Assembly: GCA_900548465.1 (NCBI GenBank)
Contig: URKY01000015.1
Coordinates: 1 to 49,297 of the forward strand
DNA: 49,297 nucleotides
Reading direction: 5' to 3'
Source: an uncultured Eubacterium sp.
GTDB lineage: Bacteria; Bacillota; Clostridia; Lachnospirales; Lachnospiraceae
The notes beneath the pieces were generated by a model. It was not told where the DNA came from, ran no database searches, and saw only the letters and a program-made list of their open reading frames with translations. Shown here one piece after another: positions 1 to 9,100 of the stretch. Position 1 is the stretch's first letter; the number at the start of each line of letters is the position of its first letter. The translations under genes were made by a program, and so were the position numbers.

Positions 1-120
1 GCCACTTCGTGGCTTCAGACAATGCTCCGCAATTGTAGCTATGCTCGCAAGGAAAACAAAATGCTTCCTATCATTTGGGAAATCAGTGTTACTATCATTT
101 TTTTAATTATTTTATTGTTG
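1..120 (-). repeat. Partial copy of dispersed palindromic element (copy 1)
   Basis: The first 51 bases match, on the minus strand, the core of the elements at 30954-31183 and 36310-36580. Shared features are a five-base-pair hairpin with a GAA loop (read on + as GCCAC-TTC-GTGGC, 1-13), then TCAGACAA, GCTCCG, GTAGCTATGCTCGCAA (35-50). The AT-rich part after position 51 would be one outer arm; its partner lies outside the window, so the right limit is approximate. It sits just downstream of the methyltransferase stop codon, as copy 3 sits at the 3' end of its neighbours. Confidence 0.65.
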
Positions 121-144
121 CCATATAGTTATACTTCTTCAATA

Positions 145-1011
145 TTATTTACTCCAACGTCCGGAAGCACCGCATGGAAGTACAAGACCGTTTGATGATA
201 CAGGTAGTCCGATTTCTTCGGCTTCTACTTTGCCTCCGAATTTAGGGATTATAGCAGTGCTAATCATATAGTTCAGGACCGCAGGCTGTAGTCCTGTTGT
301 GTACGAATTGATTAAGAAGAAGAGGGGATCGTCGCTTAATATTTTTGTACATAATTCAACGAATGGGAAAATACTTTCTTCTATTTTCCATGTTTCTCCC
401 TTTGGACCACGACCGTAAGATGGCGGATCCATTATTATTCCGTCATATTTATTGCCACGGCGGATTTCTCTTTCTACAAATTTAACACAATCATCAACCA
501 GCCATCTGACAGGTCGGTCAGCCAGACCGGAGGAAACAGCGTTTTCCTTTGCCCAGGTAACCATACCCTTTGAAGCATCAACGTGTGTAACATGAGCCCC
601 TGCATCGAGGGCTGCAAGAGTTGCACCACCGGTGTATGCAAAAAGGTTTAATATTTTTACGGGACGGCCGGCATTTTTTATTTTGTCTGAAAACCAGTCC
701 CAGTTAGTTGCCTGTTCAGGAAAGAGCCCTGTATGTTTAAAACTAAATGGTTTAAGGTTGAAAGTAAGATTCTTATAACTTATAGTCCACTGTTCAGGAA
801 GGTTAAAGAACTTCCACTGCCCCCCACCTTTGTTACTTCTAAAATAGTGACCATTATGTTTATGCCAGCCTTTATTTGTTTTTGGAGTATTCCAAATAAC
901 CTGTGGGTCAGGACGAACCAAAAGGTAGTCTCCCCATCTCTCTAATTTTTCTCCTGTTGAAGTATCAATTACTTCATAATCTTTCCAATTATCTGCAATC
1001 CACATTTTCAT
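145..1011 (-). CDS. Class I SAM-dependent methyltransferase, RlmI/COG1092-like
   Basis: A 288-residue protein, probably a cytosolic rRNA (cytosine-C5) methyltransferase of the RlmI/YccW type, acting on 23S rRNA with S-adenosylmethionine. The Rossmann part starts near residue 117 with the SAM-binding motif LNLFAYTGGATLAAL, followed by the acidic ribose-binding strand HVDAS. The catalytic-type loop DPPSYGRGPKGETW is near residues 195-208. Family members of about 390 residues carry an N-terminal PUA domain; here only about 100 residues precede the methyltransferase fold, so the PUA domain appears absent or very divergent. The start ATG follows AAGGAAC, and a second ATG lies two codons later. The gene is divergent from the DUF523 gene. 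The exact target base is unknown. Confidence 0.8.
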   Translation of the reverse strand: MKMWIADNWKDYEVIDTSTGEKLERWGDYLLVRPDPQVIWNTPKTNKGWHKHNGHYFRSNKGGGQWKFFNLPEQWTISYKNLTFNLKPFSFKHTGLFPEQATNWDWFSDKIKNAGRPVKILNLFAYTGGATLAALDAGAHVTHVDASKGMVTWAKENAVSSGLADRPVRWLVDDCVKFVEREIRRGNKYDGIIMDPPSYGRGPKGETWKIEESIFPFVELCTKILSDDPLFFLINSYTTGLQPAVLNYMISTAIIPKFGGKVEAEEIGLPVSSNGLVLPCGASGRWSK

Positions 1012-1045
1012 TAGTTCCTTTATTTAATAATTTTAAAGCACGTTC

Positions 1046-1074
1046 ATTTTACCATACTTAGACTAAAGAAACAA
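1046..1074 (-). promoter_or_regulatory. Putative sigma-A promoter of the methyltransferase gene
   Basis: Read on the minus strand: -35 TTGTTT, a 17-base spacer, and -10 TAAAAT, about 35 bases before the start codon. Pattern match only. Confidence 0.45.
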
Positions 1075-1086
1075 ATAGGAGTTAAG

Positions 1087-1115
1087 TTGAAGGAAAGCCG
1101 CTTTTTTGTTATATT
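1087..1115 (+). promoter_or_regulatory. Putative sigma-A promoter of the DUF523 gene
   Basis: -35 TTGAAG (1087-1092), 17-base spacer, -10 TATATT (1110-1115). The start codon follows at 1142 after an AAGAGGTAG ribosome-binding site. Confidence 0.5.
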
Positions 1116-1141
1116 ATTGAAAAAAGTGTAAAGAGGTAGAT

Positions 1142-1585
1142 ATGAAAAAAAAGAAGATTATAGTAAGTGCATGCCTGCTTGGAAAAAACTGCAAATATAA
1201 CGGTGGGAATAATTATAACGAGGCTATTGTGGAGTTTTTAAAAGATAAAGAAGTGATAGCGGTGTGCCCGGAAGTTATGGGAGGACTGCCTACTCCTAGA
1301 AAACCTTCTGAAATTGTCCACGATGTAGTAACTAATACAGAAGGTGTAAGTGTTGATAATGAATTTCGTCAGGGAGCAAAAGTGGCAATGGCTTTAATTA
1401 AAGATGAAGAAATTGAATGTGCCATTCTTCAGTCCAGAAGTCCATCTTGCGGAACAAAACAGATTTATGATGGAACCTTCTCAAAAAGGCTTATTGAAGG
1501 ACAAGGAATTTTTGCAGAGCAACTTGCAAAAAAAGAAATAAAGCTTATAGACTCAGATGAATTTGCAAATTTGCAACAACAGTAA
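1142..1585 (+). CDS. DUF523 family protein
   Basis: A 147-residue single-domain protein of the DUF523 (COG1683) family, whose biochemical role is not established. The family hallmarks are visible: ACLLGKNCKYNG at residues 10-21, CPEVMGGLPTPRKPSE around residues 42-57, and SRSPSCGTKQIYDGTF around residues 98-113. The conserved cysteines in these three segments suggest a metal or redox site, which is an inference. The length is normal for the stand-alone form. It has its own promoter and lies 55 bases before the dual-HTH regulator start at 1641, so the two may be co-transcribed. There is no signal peptide or membrane segment. Confidence 0.85.
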   Translation: MKKKKIIVSACLLGKNCKYNGGNNYNEAIVEFLKDKEVIAVCPEVMGGLPTPRKPSEIVHDVVTNTEGVSVDNEFRQGAKVAMALIKDEEIECAILQSRSPSCGTKQIYDGTFSKRLIEGQGIFAEQLAKKEIKLIDSDEFANLQQQ

Positions 1586-1640
1586 TACAATTAGATTAGT
1601 GAAACTGTGAACATAAATGCAAAAGAGAGGAAGTGGGGAA

Positions 1641-2909
1641 ATGTATTCACCTTCAAAAACAGGAAAAATAGTAAGCGAACTATGTAAAGAAAATAATATT
1701 TCTCAAAGAGAGCTGGCTAAAAAATTAGGCGTAACGCCATCCCAGATAAGCCGGTTAATCAATGCGGAAACAAAAAATATAAACGTTGATATATTGGTTG
1801 GACTGGCAAAGAAATTTAATGTATCAACAGATTATATTTTAGGAATTGAAAGGAAAGACAATTGTGAAGAACATTTAGAAGAAAAACAGGCTAAGCCTGC
1901 AACAGAAAAAACATTACACACACCAATGCTTTTGATGAGTAAACCTTTTGAACCGGGAAAGTGTATGGATTTTGTTAAAACGATAGAAGAAAAGGATGTA
2001 AGAGATGTAGCATATGCTGAATATTATTATTTTAGCGGACAACATGAAAAATCAGTTAAATATGCTGAAATGTATTTGGATTATGATGATATAATGTTGA
2101 GATTATCGGCGTGTCTTATATATAGTTTTGCAAATTTGTCATTAAACCGAATTAATTCGGCACGAATGGGTATTAGCAAGTTAAATGAAAATCTTGAATT
2201 AGCAATATCAAATAATGCAGACAGAAAAAGTATGGCATTTTGCGTTTTTGTTGCGTCAGCAGCCCATACGTTACTTCATCTGCCAATTGTGGATATTCCT
2301 CCTTTATCAGATTATCTTAAGGAATTACCAAGGGGATTACAGCTTTTTGGCTGCTATGTTCTTGCCCACAATGCATATTTAGAGCAGAAATATGAAAGAT
2401 CCTTAGGTATCGTGAAAACATGTATGACAGTAAGTACAAAAAAATATCCTATTTCTATGATATATTTGAATCTGGTTGCAGCAATGGATGCAATGAATTT
2501 AAAAGATAAAAATATGGCAAGAGAATATTTTATGGAGGCATGGAATATGGCACGTCCCGATGACCTAATAGAGGCTATAGGTGAACATCATGGACTTTTA
2601 CAGGGGCTGATAGAAACCTGTCTTAAAGATAAATACCCGCAGGATTATGGGAGAGTCATAGAAATAACATATCGATTTAGCGCAGGATGGAGAAGAATAC
2701 ATAATAAAGATACTAGGGAAAAAGTAGCAGATAATCTTACAACAACGGAATTTACAATTGCCATGCTGGCAAACCGTGGTTGGACAAATCAGGAAATTGC
2801 AGATCATATGGGGATTACACACCGTACTGTTAAACAGCATTTGACAATGGTGTACAACAAATTAAACATATCCAGTCGTAAACAACTAAAGGAATTTATG
2901 TTACGTTAA
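1641..2909 (+). CDS. Transcriptional regulator with N-terminal XRE HTH, TPR-like middle and C-terminal LuxR HTH
   Basis: A 422-residue cytosolic regulator with DNA-binding domains at both ends. Residues about 8-65 form a Cro/CI (XRE) helix-turn-helix (SQRELAKKLGVTPSQISRLI). Residues about 100-340 are helical and TPR-like. Residues about 364-422 form a LuxR/GerE HTH (TNQEIADHMGITHRTVKQHL, then NKLNISSRKQL). An ATG 24 bases upstream (1617) lacks a ribosome-binding site, whereas 1641 is preceded at 7 bases by AGAGGAAG, so 1641 is chosen. A strong terminator follows. The first giant secreted-protein gene starts 200 bases downstream on the same strand, making that operon a plausible target, but this is inference. 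Regulators with this domain pairing are uncommon; the ligand is unknown. Confidence 0.75.
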   Translation: MYSPSKTGKIVSELCKENNISQRELAKKLGVTPSQISRLINAETKNINVDILVGLAKKFNVSTDYILGIERKDNCEEHLEEKQAKPATEKTLHTPMLLMSKPFEPGKCMDFVKTIEEKDVRDVAYAEYYYFSGQHEKSVKYAEMYLDYDDIMLRLSACLIYSFANLSLNRINSARMGISKLNENLELAISNNADRKSMAFCVFVASAAHTLLHLPIVDIPPLSDYLKELPRGLQLFGCYVLAHNAYLEQKYERSLGIVKTCMTVSTKKYPISMIYLNLVAAMDAMNLKDKNMAREYFMEAWNMARPDDLIEAIGEHHGLLQGLIETCLKDKYPQDYGRVIEITYRFSAGWRRIHNKDTREKVADNLTTTEFTIAMLANRGWTNQEIADHMGITHRTVKQHLTMVYNKLNISSRKQLKEFMLR

Positions 2910-2922
2910 ATAAAAACAACGA

Positions 2923-2965
2923 AACGGTCAGTCTATATGAAAGTATATAGTCTGACCGTTTTTTT
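2923..2965 (+). terminator. Rho-independent terminator
   Basis: A 16-bp stem with one mismatch (AACGGTCAGTCTATAT against ATATAGTCTGACCGTT) and a short loop, followed by a run of T. It ends the regulator transcript 13 bases after the stop codon. Confidence 0.9.
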
Positions 2966-3011
2966 GACCATTTTTGCTCACGAATGGACGATGTGCAACA
3001 AACAACTATGA

Positions 3012-3062
3012 AATAAAATGTTAGTAGAATGTTTTATTAAAATTGCTAATAGTATGTATATA
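3012..3062 (+). promoter_or_regulatory. Possible promoter and operator of the giant-protein operon
   Basis: A candidate -35 TTATTA (3034-3039) and -10 TATATA (3057-3062) are separated by 17 bases. The -35 box overlaps the right half of an inverted repeat AATAAAA (3012-3018) / TTTTATT (3032-3038) with a 13-base centre. That arrangement would suit a repressor or activator site, possibly for the upstream dual-HTH protein. Both boxes are weak, so this is tentative. Confidence 0.3.
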
Positions 3063-3111
3063 GAATTTTAATGGAGAGTGCTTATAGTTTTATTTATGAA
3101 GGGAGAAAATT

Positions 3112-6100
3112 ATGCTACATAACAGAGTAAAAGTATTAAAGAAAAGCAGACGTATGCTAAGTATTGTACTTGCAGGAGCCATAACGGTTACAAGTATTCC
3201 GGCAATGTGTTTACTGAGCAAAACAGTTAGAGTAGAAGCAGCAATAAATTACAAACCTAAAAAATTAGGGGTATGTCTGTTATGCAACGATATGGTGTCA
3301 GGTAGTGATGCAGCCAATATTTATAACAGCCTTGTAAGGACCGATTCTCAGGCAGAGAATAAAAGCAGAGGAAGTTATTATAATAGTGTATTTATAACCG
3401 GATTAAAGTTTAGAGACACCCATGGAGATGCAGGAAAAGCATATTGGGTTAATTTAAAAAGCAGCTATAAGGAATTGTATAATCTGGCAAAAAAAGGACA
3501 GGTTGAGCAAAGCGTAATGGCAAATATAAAGAATCATAGTCATTCCAGTTTCACAAAACATTGGAAGAAAATAACCCAGTACGGAAAAATCATACTTGGT
3601 TATCCTAACAGCTCCGAAAATAATCTCTTTTATGTATCGCAGAGGTATGATACAGGGGATAAAGGGGGAGATACATATACAGTTGGGGATACTGACAAGT
3701 GGGCAAAGCTGAATCCGGATAAAGGTTATGATAACAGGTTGGCAATTTATATGACAACAAAAAAAGGATGTGAAGATTGCAGTGGTGCCAAAGTTGGAAA
3801 CGTGTCCCTTGCCTTCAAGGACACAACAGCACCTAAAATGACCAGTATTAAAATTACTGACTCATTGACAAGTGATACAGAAAAAAAATACTTCAAGGAA
3901 AATGACACTGTATTTGTAAAAGTGAAATTTAGTGAAAATGTGCGCTTGGCAGATAATAGTGCAGGCAGTGCTCAGTCTTCAGGAGTCAAACTGGCTTTAG
4001 CATTAGGAAAAGCCAATACTTCCGGAGTTACAAATGTATATGCGGATTTGGTTAGTCTGGAGGGAGATACTGCGGTATTTTCATACAGAGTGCCGGGTAA
4101 GATTACGATTGGAACAGGCAATAACAAAAAAGACGAAAAGATGGATTTCTATGTTTCAGGACTTGCTGATATATCTGTTCAGGACAGTCTCATAGTAAAG
4201 AAGGATGCAACACCAAAGTTTAAAAGAGTCTTTGTTGGTCCAAATAGCAGGACTATATCTGATAGTGGTGAAACTATGCAAAAGTTAAAAGTAGGTCTTG
4301 GGAATAACCAGAGTAAGTACAATGCCATGAAAAAAACAACAAGTGCCATTACAGATATTGCAGGGAATCCACTTGACACGGAGGGCTTTAAAATAAAAAA
4401 CGTTGCAGGTTTGTCTGTAACAAAAGCAGTTTTAGATACGGTAAATCCTAAGACGGAAAGTATAAGATTGGAATCAGAACAGAAATCAGTTTTTGGAAGT
4501 GTTTATGAAAAAGATTATTTGAAGAGTGGCAGTCAGTTAAAAATCAGAATGGTTGTTAATGAGTATTTACAGGAAGTTACAAAAAATGATATTTCAAAAA
4601 TAAAGGCAACTTTAAATGTAAAAAATGAAAAGGAAGAATATCTGACAACTAATGCCTCAAGTATTTCACGTGACAGCAGGACAGGTAAGACAACTATATT
4701 TTTTAATCCTGTAAAGATAGACAAAACTCATAGCATTAATGTAAATAAGGAATGGTCATATGACGATAAGGCGGATTATAAAATAACAATAACAAAAATG
4801 GAGAATGCGTCTTTACTGAAAGATTATTCTGAAAATCAATTAGATTTTACAAATGATGCCACAGACAGAAAAGCTGATGACTTCCGTGATAAGACAAGTA
4901 ATGATTATCTTTTGGATAACCATGCTCCTAGTGTAATGATAGATAATGTAGATGCCACAGAAAGTGATACCTATGAAATGGCAAGGGAAAATGTCAGTGG
5001 AGAGGTTTATTCAGTATTATTAAGTGTAACGGACAAAGATAATCAAAGCGATAGCGATAAAAAGCCTTTTGCTTCGGGAGTTATGGGAGCAAAGGGAACA
5101 ATTAGTGTGGATTTAGGAGAAAAGGCAAATAAATTAAAGTTTCAGTATTATCTTTCAAACAAAAAAGTTTCAGCAGAAAATATAAAGTTTAGGGAAACAG
5201 CAGTTTCCGGTGACAAATTAAAAATGTATGATACCAATACAAATTTTGATTTGCCATCCTTAACTTCAAACATATATCTATACATAAAATTTATTGATTC
5301 AGTCGATTATGGAGATGCAACTTCCGGAGTTAAAGTTACAACATCTGTCAGCGATATAAACAATAATACAAACACTGTAACGACAAAGTTTGCTTACACA
5401 CCTAAAGACAAGGTAAAACCTGTAGTGTCATTTGACAGCATGCAGTTGAAAGAAAATAATGACAACAGCGCTTATGAAGAGGTTGTTGTAAGAATTAAAG
5501 ATGCAGGAGGTATTGATACAGCCTCGTTAAAGTATAAATGGGTTGAAGAAGGCGAAGCTGTGCCAAATGTGGAAAATTATGACACTATTGATGTAAATGA
5601 CGTAAAAACAGTTACAAAATCAGGTGATAAGGTGACTGAATGTCTTGCAACAGTCAGAACAAAAAATGTTACGGCTAATAGTGTTTATAAGGCAGGATTA
5701 TATGTTTGGGCACAGGACGTTAGCTATAATGGGGTTACAAGTGGAAAACTTACAGATGTTGACATTAATATGGAACTTCCTGCTATAGAAATTGGAGTTC
5801 CAAATCCGGGATACAGTAGTAGTTCATCTCTTATTGTAAACGGACCATATACTGAAAGTACGAATGAAGTTTTCATGTTTGTGGCAGTGAAAGATCCTAT
5901 GACTGATAATGGATATTTTATCAGAACATTATCAGGAAGAGCAGCTGATATTGCAATGAACGGAGAGGAACTTTTTGATAGCAAAAAGCTTGCCTTTTCA
6001 AGTACATATGATGAGAATGAAGCAGCTAAATGGAAGTATGCCACTATTGTAAATGCAGGTGGAAACTACACCGTAACAGATGCTGAGATGACAAACACAG

Positions 6101-9100
6101 AACTTGGAAGATTACTTGCAATTGCAGGTGATAAATATTACGGAAAAGTTCAGGTTATGGCAGGAACCGGATTTAAAACCGCAGCTTTTACAATTAACAG
6201 TAATGGTTTTGAATTCGAAAAAGCAAAGGGAAAATTTACGGAAAAATCATTTTACATGATGCCGGAGTACTATGGATTTTCAAACAAAAAGGATGTAGAA
6301 GGACTTTCATTTAAACAATATTATGCGACAGCAAATAAAATAGATATAGTTCCTAAAGGTGATTATGGAAAGCATTTATCAATGGGTGATATCAGCAATT
6401 ATAATCCTGAAGATAATGGGACAGAATATCTTACAACACTTGCAGGAGCATCCTTCGAAATTAATATTTCTAATAAAAGAACGAAGGACTTCATAACAGA
6501 TGACATAGATTATGATTCAGATGATACGTACATAAAGCTTAAGAATGTTGACACTAATGAATATGTATATTCATGGACAGTAGAACCGGGGCAGGCGAAA
6601 ATACAGGATATAACTATCCCGGATGTTAATGAACTAAAATTAGATAATGGTCATTATGCACTGGAAGTGTCCCTTAGCAGTTTCAGTGATGAGAATAATA
6701 AGGCAATTGTTAATAAAGAGACTTATGACAATATTTATCTGAAAAATTATGATGATGAAATGACAGAAGCTTTCGGAATTGATAAGATAACCACCAATGC
6801 AGAATTTACGGCAAAAGATGAGTATGGAGATGCAAAACAGGTACCATACTATGGATTTGAGACCGTAGGTGATTATAAATTTACAAGAAAGATAGTTGAT
6901 AAAAACCTTGTGGATTATACTTCTGAACTAAAGAGCGCTTATGAAGATAATGCAATTTATCTTGGAAAATGTGGAACACAGGAAATTGAGAACAAGGGTG
7001 AAGTTAAATATAACAGAACAATTAAATTATCAGTAAATGGAATGGATAAGGAAGACCTTGACAGATATTGGATAAAAGTGTGGACAGGTGAAGATGAAAG
7101 TGCCGCAAAGTGGTATAAATTTGACAAATACGACGAAACAAACAGGGTAATTTCAATTAATGTTAAACCAATAGATGTAAAGGCAGAAATGTGGCTTGAC
7201 ACTCCAAAGGCATATTACGATGGTGGTTTTACAACATATGAAGAGTGTACAATTCCTATTTTTGAAGGTTCAAATATAGTTTCATATAGAATAATGAATT
7301 TAGGTGCAGTTAAATCAGAAGTTCATGAAATAGAAATGAATTACTGTACTAAGACTCCCGATTTTTCTATCAGTGTTGGTGATCAGTCTGTTACAAATCA
7401 TAGTGTGGAAGCTATGGTGGCGGAAATGAATAGCGATATGATGACAAGAGAGATAAAATTATATGAATCTGATTTTGGAGGAGCAGAAGGTGATATTGCA
7501 CCGATAGATGAACGCGAGTTTTCATACAGTGAAAATGGACGCCATCTCTATTATATAATAGATGGCTATGGAAACATCAATTATGAAGATTTCTATATAC
7601 ATTCAGTAGACAATCAGGCACCTAGTGCAGAAATTCAGGAATGTGTTTCTTCACAAGCTTGGGAAGGAGATACTTTTGAACAGATTTCACAATCTAGGTT
7701 AAAAGTTAAGGTTATGGACGACAGGTCTTTACTGAACGCAGATATACAGATTTCAGTTGATGGCAGAGAACCATTTAAACTTAAATATGATGATTCATGG
7801 TCCTATGACGATGAAACAAATTCATATTATGAAGCAAAAAATAAAAAAGAAGAGGGATTTGAGTACTTACATGGTGTCTATAACAGACAGGAAAACGGTA
7901 TGTATTATCTTGAACTGGATATAACATTGCCACAGGATACAGATTTGTCAAAGGCCCATAAGGAAAAAATCGGACATTCAGTTTCAGTAAGTGTAATTGA
8001 TGAAATAGGAAACCCAATGGAGGGAGAACTTTATGTAGACGGAAAGGAATTCTATGGATTAAATGTTATTCCTAAATTAACCAACACAAATTGTGAGGCT
8101 GAATATCAGGATATACAGTTAGTTTTTAATTCAAGGGTATATGTAACCAAAGTAAATGGTAATGAGATTCCAAGAGAATTATATTCAAAAGTAGGTGCTA
8201 ATGCCGAGTTCAGATTAATGCCTGGAGAAGATATGTTCAGGCAGTTTGAAGGTGCCGAGATTGAGAATTACCTGTTTAAGGATTATTGTGGAATCAGCAA
8301 AGACGGAAAATACAGTATTGAATTTGAAGATGAGTACGGAAATAAATACAAGGATACTTTCGAGGTAAAAGATTTCTTTGGGGATTACTCAGCAGACATT
8401 GAATACAGTACCTTGGAAAAAACAAATGGTGATGTTGTGGCAACTATTACCGGAACAAGTAATAATGCAGAATTATCTCTAAAAAATGCGGAAGAGGACA
8501 ACGGTAAATACACCATAACATGGAATAAGAATAAGAGTAAGGCGACAATACTGTTTAAAGAAAATGCTTCGGTCAGTTTTAATCTTAAGGTGAAGGGCGC
8601 AGTGGAAGATAAGACTGTTGAATATAAAGTAACTGTGGGAAATATTGACAAACAGGCACCTGAAGAGGTGGAGGTTAACTGGAAGTTTAATGAGAATGGA
8701 CAAATATTCAACAATATGCCTGTGCTTGATATGGATATGCTGTTAAAGAATACAACAAGCGACAGTATAGAAGTATGGATTTCTTCAGAGGCAGAGGACA
8801 TTGTTCCGATTAACGGTAAAGAACTTAGCCACACATTTAGCTATTCAGAAGATATGGATAGAAGTTATACATTTGAATATGTAGATGAATGTGGAAATGA
8901 AGGAGAACCTATAACTGTTACATTACCGGATGGACTGGTGATGGCGGAGTACGAAGAACCGGATCCGGATGAAACTATTTTTGAAGACAATGATACGGAA
9001 GCGCCGGCAGTTTCAGCAGATGTTTATGCAGTATATGAAAATATGGCAGAATATTGTAGTTCATGGAATCCAAAGAGTGAGGAATTTTCGGAAATAGTTT

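Noticed and set aside
1617..1640. Upstream ATG as start of the dual-HTH regulator
   Set aside because: No ribosome-binding site before 1617, whereas 1641 has AGAGGAAG at good spacing.
8385..8834. 149-residue minus-strand reading frame inside the first giant gene
   Set aside because: Antisense to a continuous coding frame with regular domain motifs; composition is that of a shadow frame.
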